Source of the DNA: Pezicula radicicola
Lineage: Eukaryota > Ascomycota > Leotiomycetes > Helotiales > Dermateaceae
NCBI GenBank assembly: GCA_003008705.1
Contig: PDUO01000020.1
Coordinates: forward strand, 684,817-748,816
Length of the DNA: 64,000 bases
Direction of reading: 5' to 3'
Part shown: in pieces, positions 1 to 11,339 of the stretch
Numbering within the stretch: position 1 is the stretch's first letter
How the letters are laid out: each line of letters starts with the position of its first letter
The notes under the pieces: generated by a model
Database searches by the model: none
What the model saw: the letters and a program-made list of their open reading frames with translations, nothing else
Told to the model about the DNA's origin: nothing
Position numbers and translations under genes: made by a program

Positions 1-1347
1 CCCTCCCACGAATTCTGGCTCTCATCAACGGGGCTTCGAGATCCGGAGGAGAATGACGAAGATGATCCAACGGTCCACTCGTCGCTGCTGTCGTGGCGAA
101 AGTCACCGAGGACGGTAAGACCATATTCGTAGTCGGCACTTGGGGCATCTCCTCTCTCTATGTAATCATAATCCCATCTGGTGAACTTGTCCGGCTGCAT
201 GCGGGGGAGGAAATTTGTCTTTGCGACGTAGAAGACGATTGCGGCAAGGAATCCGCCTCCAACCAAATCAACTGCGTAATGGTGAGATAGGTACATAGTT
301 GCCCACCACATCCACATGGCGTATCCAATGACGAACGGCCGTAGCTTTGGAAAGCAATGGCTCATGAACAGGGCTTCCAAAACTGCATTGCCCGAATGCA
401 GTGATGGGAAAGCTCCAAACACTAAGGGTGATGCAGTGAAGTTCGTGGTATACATGTCAAACCCAAATAGCTTATCGATACGTGCAAGGCCCGCTGGAGA
501 ACCCTTCACGGAGTAATTTGCAGGCGCAAGACCATACATATTCTCGTACCATGGAGGGGAGCAAGGAAAAATCAATTGAATGGCCACACCAACGATGTTC
601 AAATATCCGAATGCTCGTGCATATACTGGCACAGTGCCAGGAGCTCCAAAAATAAACATTGCGAGAGCCCATACGAATGGTCCACCAAAGTGTAGGATTC
701 CATATGGCAACCAAGCCAAGAGATCCAAAACAACATGCTTATGAGCTGAGAGGATGTTGCTAAGATTTGCTCCATAAAAAATGTTTTCGAGCGCGGGCAA
801 AACCTTGACCCAGATGTGAGGTCGGTACTCTGCAGGAATAAATCTAATAGCTGTCAGCATCCTCATTTGACGCCAAGACATTTCGACTCTGCGTAGATCA
901 CTGCGAGGCGAGATATGACAGAAAAACCTACCGAGCATTGAAAAAGAAGACCAACCACGTGAAGACGGGGAGAACTGGCAGGAAAAACTGCCTTGTTACT
1001 GGCACCAAAAGCGCCGCAATCAGAGCTGTTGCGGCGCCCGTCTTCATCAATGGCCCCGGTGCCTGACTTATCGACAAAGAGAAAATTGCCAATATGATCA
1101 GGATTATGTACTGCCCATCGTAGTACGACCACCTGTGTGTTCTCAGCGCTTTAATCGTGTCGGCAGGGTTGAACGAGGTCTCGATCGAAGCTATCGAAGA
1201 CGCTGGTGACTGGGCTGCGCGGAGCTTGGAGCGTAACCGCCGACGATATCTGCGTGGGATGGGATTCGGTATTGAAGGCCATGAGAAGGGAATCTTTGCC
1301 TTGGAGAAGGTCGGCGAGGTCGACGCGAAGTAATTAGATTCCGGCAT
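1..1347 (-). CDS. AUR1: Inositol phosphorylceramide synthase catalytic subunit (Aur1), C-terminus cut by window edge
   Basis: Transfers phosphoinositol from phosphatidylinositol to phytoceramide in the Golgi, making IPC; it is the aureobasidin A target. Exons on the minus strand are 1347-932 and 843-<1, with an 88-nt GT..AG intron (931-844). The start is the ATG at 1347, just before a Pro/Arg-rich cytosolic N-terminus. Several membrane segments follow. PAP2-type catalytic motifs are visible: SLHSG (His near residue 288) and SHHYAVD (His327, Asp331). Their 39-residue spacing equals that of yeast His255/His294. About 419 residues lie in the window and the stop codon does not, so the C-terminal tail is missing. 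The gene shares its strand with CWH43, another ceramide-linked gene, 4.3 kb away. Family assignment is very secure; the extreme N-terminus is not independently supported. Confidence 0.95.
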
Positions 1348-4300
1348 TGTCAGTTGTACAGTGTGGTCGTCGACTCAAATGTGTGTCGTCGGCCGCTCGA
1401 ACGACTCGCAGATTCGAAGATGGGCGTTTCAGGAGATGGACCGGAAGCACAGGCAGCTGGAGAGAGAGGGAGGGAGAGAGATGAATGCTGGTAAGAGTGT
1501 CGGGAGTATGCTATTGTCTGCACATGAAGTCGATATTTGGTGGGGGTGGGCGAATAGAAGGAAGAGGGAGGAGGTGGTGGTGGTGGTAGCTCGGAGGTTG
1601 TGGATGATGGACGGGCGAGGGCTAATGAATTATGATGATGGGAAGTTCGGAGCAGATGAATAAGGCGCGGACGTAGCGCGGACTCAATCTAGCGAAAAGA
1701 GCCCTTGAGCTTGGTAAAGTTGCCCAGGTGATGCTAGGTGGTGTTAGGCTGCCCACTGCACCAGAAGTACCGACAGGGGCAGAGGGCGCTGGAGGGGCCC
1801 AATTATTAGTGCAAGACTGCAAAATGACAATTTCAAAATTCGACCCCCCCCAGCCACAGTTCAAGAGCGTGCAGGAGCGAGAGCCGAGCCTTTTCTGGCC
1901 CTTTCTCATCTCTCGCATTCGTGTATCTAGCATGAAAACAGCGAAATACGGTGCCAAATACGGTCTATGATTAGGTACGGAAGGGGGAGAGCATCAAACA
2001 AAGAGCTTTGTCAATTAAATATGCTTGCTTGCGGTCAGTAGTGTCGGTGGCCATTAGATTATGATAGTCATCATTAAGCAAGAGAAAATCATGGGTCGCC
2101 TACAGTACATAGTACTTGCTTTCATAATACTGTAAGTTTGTAATCCAGTACCGTATGTGTTGGCTTTCCCTGTCAGGATGCCCTTGGGTTTCTCTCTGCA
2201 GCGCTTCTTTCATACTTGCACAAAATCCAGCAGGAGCCCTGAGGCCGAATCAAGTTAGTAGCAACACGCACAACCAACAGGAACATTTTGTGCTGCAGGC
2301 AAACGCCGGCGATCCGACAGACGACATCTTGCATGCCTGAGTTTTACTGGCTCCTGCGGAAATGCTGACTGCCAGTAAATACGCGCTTATGTACCGTGAC
2401 TGCAAACTTACGATATACGGCGTGCTGACTCTATATTTTCGAAATATTAAGGAGAGTTTGATGGGGCAGAACGGCAGAACAAGGCTCGAGAGCGAGAGCG
2501 AGAGCGAACAACTCTTACGGCACCGAAGCGCTGTAGATAGATTGTGAGGGAGTGAGCTGGCAATTCTGCTCCAATTCTGCTCCCGAATACCCGAACGGCA
2601 TTTATCTAGATATTGTAAATGATTCAGCGACAGAGAAATGTAAAAAGAGTTCACGGATCAAGATAGCTACTTGACGCGTCGTTGTCGCGGTTGCGATGGA
2701 TATGTGGCTGAGAGAAAGCTTCTTGTGTTTCAGGACCGTTGACAAGAAAAGACCTGTGCGCCCGCAGCCTGTAGCCCGTAGCTCACAACGCCCTTTTCAG
2801 AAAGTCTCTCGTTCTCGTCCTCCTCGTCCTCCTCCTCCAAAGCCAAGCACCAGGATGAAGGAAGATGCACTCAGCCTCGAAGGGATCACAGAGCCAATCG
2901 CATACAGAAGTATCCCGCACTGCGGATGCGGAGGGCCGTGCGTTTGAGGTCAACATGAAGGCATAGCACTAGTGCCGCTGTCGACAACGTGTCCTCGCAT
3001 TCCAACGAAGGGATGACAAGCACAACAAGTTGCAACGGTGTAAAACATCGAACAAACAATCCACACGACCGCCAGCCCTAAGAAACAGAAATCAAACGTA
3101 CATGTCGTCTCTCCCCGTCTCAGGTAGCGAAGATCCTCCACATTGAGAAGGTCAGGCCGGGGCCATCCAAGACAGCTCCAAGGCTGAAGGATGGCATATA
3201 TGACAGATCTTCAATCATAGCCAACTCAAGAATAGCTACAGTGAGAAGCTTGATATGCCATGCCTCGAACCGAGCCTCCCCCTATTCCTCTTCTAAACAC
3301 AATCATCAATTTATCCGATTCACGAGCCGCCCATCTAGATCATTTAGAACAAAACATTCAGAGAATCCAGAACGACGCCATACCATCTGTGCACGAAAAG
3401 TTAGGAAGCACTTGTCTCTCTTCGGCATAACGTCCACGCCAGCAATCAAGCAAAAATGATGCTTACAAGTACAACGCCTCTGACATCAACAAGCAGAAAC
3501 GGATCAAAATAATGCGCCTTACCCAAAACCCGCAGTAAATCAAACGAACCTGACAAGCTCAACGCAACAACAGGTCACGCCAGCGATAACACCACTATGG
3601 ACTAATAAAACGGGCCTAGAGGACTTTCTTATCAGATGAAACATTCAAACCTGCAAAAGCCAGGCAAGACAAGCTTAAAAGCAACCATAAGTTCCAATTG
3701 ACCTTCAATAATTTCACAATATTGACATCTCATCTGATGCGACCATTTTACTAATCAAGACAAGATCAAATCTTGCTCGGTTCCGACGCAAGATGGAAAT
3801 AAAATTACAATCCCCGCCGCAACAACTTTTTTTCTCTCCTTCAAGATAAGGGGACCACATTTCGGAACTTGCTTACAATTGCCAAGATTTTGCGAGCTGA
3901 TCATAGTTATGCAACTAAACTCGGAGCAACGTGAATGCCGAACTCCATCACCAACCACATGGCATAGCACATGAAAAAAAAAAAATGAAAAAAAGAGTAG
4001 TCCACGTCCGTTCCATGGAGCTTCCAGCCGCCCGTTCACAAATCCCCAACACTTACTCCGTACCAATTTCTACAACACGGTACGGTAGTTATCGGAGACC
4101 GAAAAGAAAGCGCTGGCTTTTCATACAGTCACTTAATCACAAGACCATGTAAATTATTTCCCGAACGATTTAATCGGGTTCGGACTCCAGCCCATCCCTC
4201 ACCGCCCAACCGCATCGAATCAAAAAATCAAAATCTGCAAATATCAAATCGCGATATAGAATAATGTCAGGGATCGAGCGAGTCGAGCCGTGTTAACATG

Positions 4301-4721
4301 GTCCGTGTCACCATCCTATTCGCCCCCGTTGAAAACCATACTGGCACAAAACAAAAAGCCAATTCAACTACTTCTCACCGACATGAGAAATTCCTCTTTC
4401 GGTAAAGCAAGTTTTGTACAACAGTACATTTCGTGCCACAGGGCGGGAACTCAAAAGACATTACCTACTCAACGAGATTTTGTATTGCAGGGTATTATTG
4501 TAGTTCCGGACTAAGTACCGAAGGTGGAAGCAAAAGTTGCCAGCACCCAGCACCTAGCCACCCAATTTCTGCAGTACCTTTCGTACAAAGCTTAGTCTAG
4601 CGTCACCATTTCTGCAAGCGGCCTTGCGTACTATAGTAGCTAAATTATAGATCTATAATTTCATCCCTACTATTTCCGATTCATACCCTTTCAAGACTAA
4701 GGTAGAAACCAAAGAAACGTT

Positions 4722-5175
4722 ATTATAGGCGAGCAAGAGTGTTAACATTCTACATATACCTAGACATCTAGAACAGAAAATCCTAGATTTATAATAGACA
4801 GGAACGAGATATATCTTTTATATTTGCATAATTTGGATATAACACATTATTGATAGTATATCTTATAAAAAAGCAAGTATCATAGCGACAGGGAAATAGT
4901 GTCCCGTGTCGTCCAGTAGTAGCAACCTAAAACTTATCTTACATTTCTAAGTGCACAAGCATCTCCTACTAGCATATGACTAGAAAGCGAAGTAAGTCTT
5001 ACATGATTATAGGCGAGCAAGAGCACTTTAAAGGTCATGCATACAAGTTGCTTGGTTAGTGTCTAGAATGAAGCTCAACATGTATAGTACAATAATCAGG
5101 ATATCTCTTCTATTTACCCAATCTCGAGATGAATACTTTCAATAGGACTTTACCTTACAGGAGAGCAAGTTGTAA
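4722..5175. repeat. Three dispersed copies of a GGCGAGCAAGAG-type motif in AT-rich DNA
   Basis: An 18-base word (attataggcgagcaagag) occurs exactly at 4722-4739 and again at 5006-5023. A diverged version (ttacaggagagcaagttg) lies near 5154. Each copy is preceded by an A-rich stretch containing an aagtaag- or gtagaaa-like string. Copies are direct, with spacings of about 284 and 149 bases. The surrounding sequence is AT- and TpA-rich. This looks like remains of a tandem or dispersed repeat; the unit boundaries cannot be set by eye. Confidence 0.5.
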
Positions 5176-5444
5176 AAGAAGAAGAAAGCACTTATAACTA
5201 TGCCTCGTTCCTTGTAGGTAAATACAGAAGCAAAGCCTTTATCTCGAGAAGCAAGACTAATTACAAACCGCTTTTAGTGTACTAGTATAACAAAGAAGTT
5301 TACTATATGTTTTGGTTGTATTACCGTGTAAGATAGACTATGTCATGCTGGCTAATGTACGTAGAGCAAAACCAATATCTTACAGACGCTAAGCCCAGCC
5401 CAATGGACACAGTCTTCAACCAAGCATTCTTCACCATCACTATC

Positions 5445-5476
5445 CCCATGCCCATGCCCATGCCCATGTCCATGCC
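5445..5476. repeat. (CCCATG)n hexanucleotide microsatellite
   Basis: Four perfect CCCATG units run from 5445 to 5468, followed by one imperfect unit (TCCATG) and a partial one. It lies in the 3' flank of CWH43, outside any supported gene. Confidence 0.85.
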
Positions 5477-5623
5477 AATCTCCCTCCCCTTCCGTCATCA
5501 CATTCATCCTTCATCCCATGCAATCATTATGTAAAAAAGCCAAATTCCCAAAATCTCTCCACACTCCCCTAACTAGCGCCGTAGAAGAATCAAAAAAGCG
5601 TCTCCTACCCATTGCCTCTTGCA

Positions 5624-8600
5624 TCAAGCAAAGTATCTAGGTTCGTCAAAGACGTGGTATCTATGGCCTCTAACTCCGTCTCCCTTGAATAAGTCGGGGA
5701 ATCGCTTTCCGACTGCGATATCTTCCTCCGCAGCCCTTGCATTTCTTACAGACGGGTCGTCTGCCACCTGTTCGCCAATCACAAACTTCCCGACTTGGAT
5801 TTCTGTATCGGTGATGGTAGATCTCGATACGCGCGCGTAGCCTAAGCGCTTTAATCCCTTATAGAGGATATATTCGCACCATCGGTCCCAATCAGTAGGA
5901 TCAATGTCGTGCATGCCACTCTTCTCTGAAACGTATGTGTTGTAGTTTCCTTCCCAGGGCTTTGTTACCAGGTATGAGAGGAGGATGGAAGGACGCGGCG
6001 AGGAACCCATGAGATTTGATAGATACTCGGTTTGAAGTCTTCGATCCTCGGGATCTTCTTCCTGTCCCGAATGGAAGACAAATACGTCAACAAGCTCGCC
6101 GTAAACATCAAGCGTGGCATGGATAGCTGGAGCCAGTTCGCCAACCGGAGAGGGAAGTAGGTGATGTGTGGAATTGAGAATGGGAAATTTCGAGAGTAGA
6201 GCGCAGCCCCAGGTGTGTTTGTTGGGTCCTGGTCCGTAATCGACGTACATACCCAAGTCCTCAGCTAGGAATTGTGTTGTGTCACGGTTGCCCATGATTA
6301 TTCTCTGCAGATCACTCTCGAGGAGTCCGACAACATCCATTTCAAGTTCTTTAATCACGTCTCGCATGCGATACTCTGAGGACCACATGTCATTATCGAG
6401 ACTGAAATGAATAGTCCAAATTCCGGCTGTGAGAACTTTATCCTCTTTGTGATAAGGCTCGTAGTCGTACGTCGGGAAGCGGAGGTAGGCGATCGAGACG
6501 GACAACAATTGCAAGGCACCAAGAACATAAAGGTAATAGGAGCGTTGCTTGCCGGAATTGAGAGAGGTTGTTTTGCGTTTCTCAATCCTGGAATTCTTGG
6601 CAGATGTTGTAGACGAGAGAGCCTCGTATACGCCAGCTCCGATAAGAAGCATAGTGGTAATCATAATCCAGTCAGTATGCTCGCGAACTAGAGGACCTCC
6701 AGGAACGAAAGCATAGGCAACCACCCAAACATGGAAAAGGGTCATGATGTTGTAGAAGAAGAAGCCAAGACCAAAGGTGATTGCTGGACGCTTTCGAGCT
6801 GCTGAGCTTATCAGAGGCACAGAAACGCCCATGAGATATACAGCAAGTGCTAAAGCACCATAGTAGCCTGTCCAGTTTGTTTTGACGGTTAGGAATCGAG
6901 CACCAAGACACCCAATTCCGTAAAATGCCCACCCCCGAGCAAAGCTCCCGTTGAACAAGCCAACTAATAAGCCTACCCCCATCGCAGCAATCGTCCACGC
7001 GCCGTGGGGAGCAGAAATTGGCCCTCGAACGGGATATCCTTCCCAGTTCCAGAGAATCATCGTACTAGAATCGGAAAGGAGCGAGTGAATGCCAAAGAAG
7101 ACACCGGCAATACCCAAGGCTGCAAGTAATGACGATCCCTCTTTTCGTTCTTGAACCGACAGCTCGCTTCCGGCGACGGGTGCCCTTCGGGTAGAGCGTA
7201 AAACGGCCAAAACGCCTAGAATAAGGCCAACTCCATTCCACCCTCCATTTTCGGCATGGGATATGGGCCATATCGGATTGCTCGTGCGAAAAGCAAACTT
7301 AACAACGCTTGATGCAAGTAGCCCAATAGTCCACGCTAAGATCTTTGACTCCAAACGAGCTGGTTGGCCTGCTTCAGAGTACCAAGTTGCGGCCCACGAG
7401 AGACAGGACATCCAGACTCCGAATCCAACCGTGAATAGTCGGCACACTGGGTCTTTGACGAGATATGCCATCAAACCCGACAGAGCCAAGAGATTCGTTA
7501 GTCGGAGGTTCTTGATGACCAAAGATCGAAAAGGTCTAATGCCCAACAAGGATGGTGACACCGTGGCCATGATTAGAGCTTCATAACCCGAGATGCCCAT
7601 ATGCCATAGGGGAAAGTCTATAAATATCAGCAATGGCACCGAGCTCAGTACAAGTCCACTCACACCACACGACTAGACCCAGGGAGGTCAAAATAGACCA
7701 GAAGACAAACTGAGACCGAAATTAGCCAGGACTCAAAAAGTCATTGTTTCTCTAACTCACCCCGTTGTAAATATCGGCAGCGGCGTCAATAGCACCATCC
7801 CAAGAAAAGGCATGATTGAATACTTGAGCTGCTTGCAACTTTTCTCTATAATGAGTTAGTAGGATAGCTTTTTGCAAATTTTCGAGGATTGCCTACTCTT
7901 TCTCGAGAACCGCATTGGCAAGGATCTTGTTTTTGCTACACAGGTGAATATTCAGACTGAGTTCATAACGTTGTATTGTCGCCAGAATACATCATTGTAT
8001 AAGCACGCTACTTTGGAAGCCAGTGAACGTACCCCTTGCTCAAACCCTTCACATCTTTGACAACAAGTTCAAATGTATCAAAATCGAGAGCCGTCACAGC
8101 GTCAAATGCTACATCAAATAAAATCAAGGCCCACTCAAAGAAAGCGTAAGTTGTGTATGCTGAAATTGTGTTAACTTAATGCAAATGAGGGGTAGGGAAA
8201 CCACGGACCTCCTGCCACTCTGTGAACTTTGTGTTGGATAAAGAAGTAAATCAGAGGAACTAAAGTCCCAAAGAAAGCTCCTGCGAGATATTTCCTGTAT
8301 TGAAGAGCCTTGGCATTGCCCGGGCTGCAAGCTATGCATCCGAGAGTCCAAGGAAGAGTTGCTACCAAATACGAGATCATAAAAATGTCGTGCCATTGGT
8401 GATCGTCTGTGGAGGTAACATATGTCCATCCACCGCATGTGAGGGTTCGAAATACGCCCATAAAAGCAACGAACTTAGGGAGAGTCGAGTTCGGCCGAGA
8501 TGTGAGTAGGTACCATAGTCCAACTAAAGCAAATCGAGGACCTATTGCAATTGTTAGCTGGAATTTGGCACACCTCAAGACAGTATACGTGCATACCAGA

Positions 8601-8913
8601 TGTGATGGCTATGAAGACCATGAAGAACGAACGCTCTGGGTACCGATCGCCAATCGTTGCCGACACTGAGGGGAACCATTCCTGGGGAAAGCCATAGTAT
8701 TCATTTTGGACAATCTTGTGGTAATGCAGCGAACATCCAACAATTAACGCGCTGATAAAAGCGACTGCATCGCGTGTCAGTTTATGCCCAAAGCAGGCCC
8801 CAAAGTACATATATAACAGCCATCATACCGTATGCGACAATGGTGTGAGTCCAAGACACCCATTTGCCAGAGAATGCGAGCACAACGTCGCCGTCCTTGA
8901 ATTTGGGAGCCAT
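5624..8913 (-). CDS. CWH43: Cwh43-like GPI-anchor ceramide remodelling protein
   Basis: Replaces the diacylglycerol of GPI anchors with ceramide in the ER (known for yeast Cwh43). Exons on the minus strand: 8913-8829, 8764-8597, 8541-8209, 8159-8033, 7845-7761, 7672-5624. All junctions are GT..AG and keep frame, giving 948 residues; yeast Cwh43 is 953. The N-terminal ~230 residues form a PGAP2/Frag1-like membrane domain containing the hallmark GDRYPERS. The middle is a polytopic PGAP2IP-like region. From about residue 670 comes a soluble endonuclease/exonuclease/phosphatase-like domain with [10 protein letters not shown] and [19 protein letters not shown]. The last exon's open frame extends further 5' only from non-ATG codons, so the acceptor at 7673/7672 was chosen because it restores phase. 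The gene is head-to-head with UTP6. Identity is very secure; the exon 5/6 junction is the least certain. Confidence 0.93.
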
Positions 8914-9363
8914 GGATTGGATCAGACTCTGTTTTTCACATCCAAAAGAATGACATCCGAAGTATCCGGATCACAGAAAGGAAAGAAAAAGGCGAAGAAG
9001 ACAAGATTTTTGATTTAAATAATCGGATTGAGGAAGCGCCCTCCGGCTTTGAAGCACGAACCTCACTGCGAGAGAGAGCGAGCCAAGGTTCTCCACCAAA
9101 ACATGGAAATCAGCACCCTGGCGGGGGGATAGCTTCCTGTAAACAGGCTACAGTAGCGTGCCGATAGCCTAATCACGCGAGAGAGAGAGAAACCTGGTGA
9201 ACAAGAAATTGAGGCTGGAGGTTGGCGGCTGGCTTCGGCCGCGTCGGCAGAATATTAGCCCGGCCAACTTTCGCATTTCGATTTCGCAGCATTTTGGTTT
9301 TTTTTTTGAACAGAAGAGCAGAAGAGCAATTCTCTCTTGCAACGAACCTCAATAACCGCAATC
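8914..9363. promoter_or_regulatory. Divergent promoter region CWH43/UTP6
   Basis: A 450-bp spacer separates two head-to-head start codons, so it must carry both 5' leaders and promoters. It contains a GA-repeat near 9178-9190 and a T-tract near 9298-9307. No classical TATA element can be assigned with confidence. Confidence 0.5.
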
Positions 9364-10674
9364 ATGTCAGGCCCAAGTGATAAAGCTCGATTCTATATGG
9401 AGAAGGCCGCTCCGCATTTCAGGGAACTCGAGGAGAAAAAGATTTTCACCAAGGTTCGTCTCGCAATGGCGCATCTCTCCAACCATACTTCCCCTCTGAG
9501 GGTCTCTCTTGAAATTTCGTGGACGAGGAAATCATTTACTAATAGATCAAACCTGCAGGATGAAATCAGGACAATGGTCAAGAAGAAGTCAACCTTCGAA
9601 CACAAGGTGCTTGGCCGAGGAACGCAACCTGTGGACTTTGCAAGATACGCAGCGTGGGAAATCAATGTGGAAAACTTACGACAGAAGCGCTGCAGGCGGT
9701 TACGGATAAAGGGCAGTTCAGCAGGGCCTGGTCAAGCACGCATCTTCAATATATTCCAGCGAGGCACAGAGAAGCACCCAGGAGATTTGCCATTATGGAT
9801 GTCATATCTTGAATATGCCAGGCAAGCAAAAGCAACAAACAAATTCAAGACTATTTTAACTTCCGCCATACGAATCAAACCTACGGAACCCGCCATTTGG
9901 CTTTATGCTGCGAGGTGGACGTTGGAGTCTGAGGCTGATATGAATGGAGCGCGAAGCTACATGAGTAGGGCGATGCGAATGTGCACGAGGAGTAAAGAGG
10001 TGTGGATCGAGTATGCAAAAATAGAGATGATGTACCTTGCGAAAGTTGCGAAGCGGGGAGAGATTCTGGGAATTGATGCGGGCAAGTCCACAGAGGAAGA
10101 ACCCGAGAAAATGGATGAGACACCAGACGTCCCAGACTTTGCGGATTCGGCAGATATGATCGCCATTCCTGACTTCAAGAATGAAGCTCTCAAAAACAGT
10201 ACGGTGGTGGACGATCAAGTGGACTCTGATGCTCCCCAGGATCCTATGAATACCCCGCTTTTCCAGGGTGCTATTCCTATTGCGATTTATGACGACGCGA
10301 GAAAACGAGAATTCTTCTGCCCAACGGCCGCAGAGGACTTTTTCAACATGTTTTTGTTATTTACACAACTGGCATGCTCGACGAGGATATTGGACCACGT
10401 ATTTGATAGTATGAAGGAGGCATATCCTACGGATGCATCGACATGCAATTGCTACATCAGACAGCCTTTAGTTGGTATCGATCCCACGTCACCAAAGTTT
10501 CCCGCGAAGCTAGGAGAGGCCTTGAACAGGCTGAAGGAGTCACTGGAGATCACGAAGGACATGGCTGAGCTACGCAAGAAAACAACAGCATGGATCGAGC
10601 CGGTTTTGGCGGTAGAAGAGTTGGACCCTGGTCTTAGGACTGTACTGGAATATACCCTCCGGAAGCTCAACTAA
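9364..10674 (+). CDS. UTP6: U3 snoRNA-associated protein Utp6
   Basis: Component of the UTP-B module of the SSU processome, needed for 18S rRNA maturation in the nucleolus (family knowledge). The start is ATG 9364; an upstream TTG only extends the frame. Exons are 9364-9453 and 9559-10674. The intron of 105 nt starts GTTCGT and ends CTGCAG, and its removal joins IFTK to DEIRTMVKKK as in other Utp6 proteins, giving 401 residues. Conserved blocks include EHKVLGRGTQP, RRLRIKGSSAGPGQ and tandem HAT-type helices (PLWMSYLEYARQ, PAIWLYAARW, EVWIEYAKIE). The intron is a multiple of three and has no stop, so unspliced RNA would encode 35 extra residues. The protein is near the 440 residues of yeast Utp6. 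Confidence 0.93.
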   Translation: MSGPSDKARFYMEKAAPHFRELEEKKIFTKVRLAMAHLSNHTSPLRVSLEISWTRKSFTNRSNLQDEIRTMVKKKSTFEHKVLGRGTQPVDFARYAAWEINVENLRQKRCRRLRIKGSSAGPGQARIFNIFQRGTEKHPGDLPLWMSYLEYARQAKATNKFKTILTSAIRIKPTEPAIWLYAARWTLESEADMNGARSYMSRAMRMCTRSKEVWIEYAKIEMMYLAKVAKRGEILGIDAGKSTEEEPEKMDETPDVPDFADSADMIAIPDFKNEALKNSTVVDDQVDSDAPQDPMNTPLFQGAIPIAIYDDARKREFFCPTAAEDFFNMFLLFTQLACSTRILDHVFDSMKEAYPTDASTCNCYIRQPLVGIDPTSPKFPAKLGEALNRLKESLEITKDMAELRKKTTAWIEPVLAVEELDPGLRTVLEYTLRKLN

Positions 10675-11339
10675 TTGAGACTTGAAGCTCTAGTCATTGT
10701 ATTTTCCCTCTCACCAGAACCTCGTGAGCTCATGCTGACCCCATTTTGGACCATTCTAACCATAATAATTTCGAGTCACCTCTATGAAAACCAAGCGCCA
10801 CCTAAGAAGCATCCCGCAAGGTTGTGGCTGGCTTGAAGGGACTATGTCGAGTAATTGGGCTCAGCTGTGTAATATAGTATAGACTCTGAGTCACAAGTAA
10901 GTTACCTTGCAATCTCCAGTAGCGATTAGAGGTTTCTCTATAGATCTATCTTCGCAAGTGAAGCGCTACCAACGCCCTCATTAATCGCACTCTAGGTACT
11001 CTCAACTTGAGTGCTGAAAGCAAATTAATAATTGATGATTATGGTGTCTGGTATCTTCCTAAAGAAGTAAAAGGATCCGACAATTCATTTCCACAGTGAT
11101 CTCCAGTAGACCATAATATACTACAAGTGTAGATATAAATAGCCGCCATAAATTTGCTAGTCACTGGGTGTCTCTAGGAACAAATGACCGAGTCCGAAAG
11201 ATACGGCATGCTTAGCAATAAGTTTTCATTTTTGCCCTACTTGATCTAATGATGTCCAAATGCTCCTTCTCAAATTGAAACGGGTAGCTATTAGTTATGC
11301 AAGTGCAGGTCTAGGCTCCCGTCCATGTTTATAATGGAA

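Larger units (their letters stand above)
1348..5623. other. 4.3 kb intergenic gap between AUR1 and CWH43
   Basis: No open frame here looks like a conserved protein. Candidates of 60-134 codons overlap on both strands, lack domains and vary in composition. 1348-2000 is GC-balanced with purine-rich tracts (for example a GGT repeat near 1573-1590) and probably holds the AUR1 promoter and leader. 2700-4560 is anonymous. From about 4600 to 5340 the DNA becomes AT-rich and TpA-rich, as expected of decayed repeats. The last 250 bases before CWH43 are its 3' flank. Confidence 0.6.

Noticed and set aside
2250..2654. 134-codon minus-strand frame
   Set aside because: Ser/Leu-rich product of CT-repeat DNA with no domain and a competing frame on the other strand.
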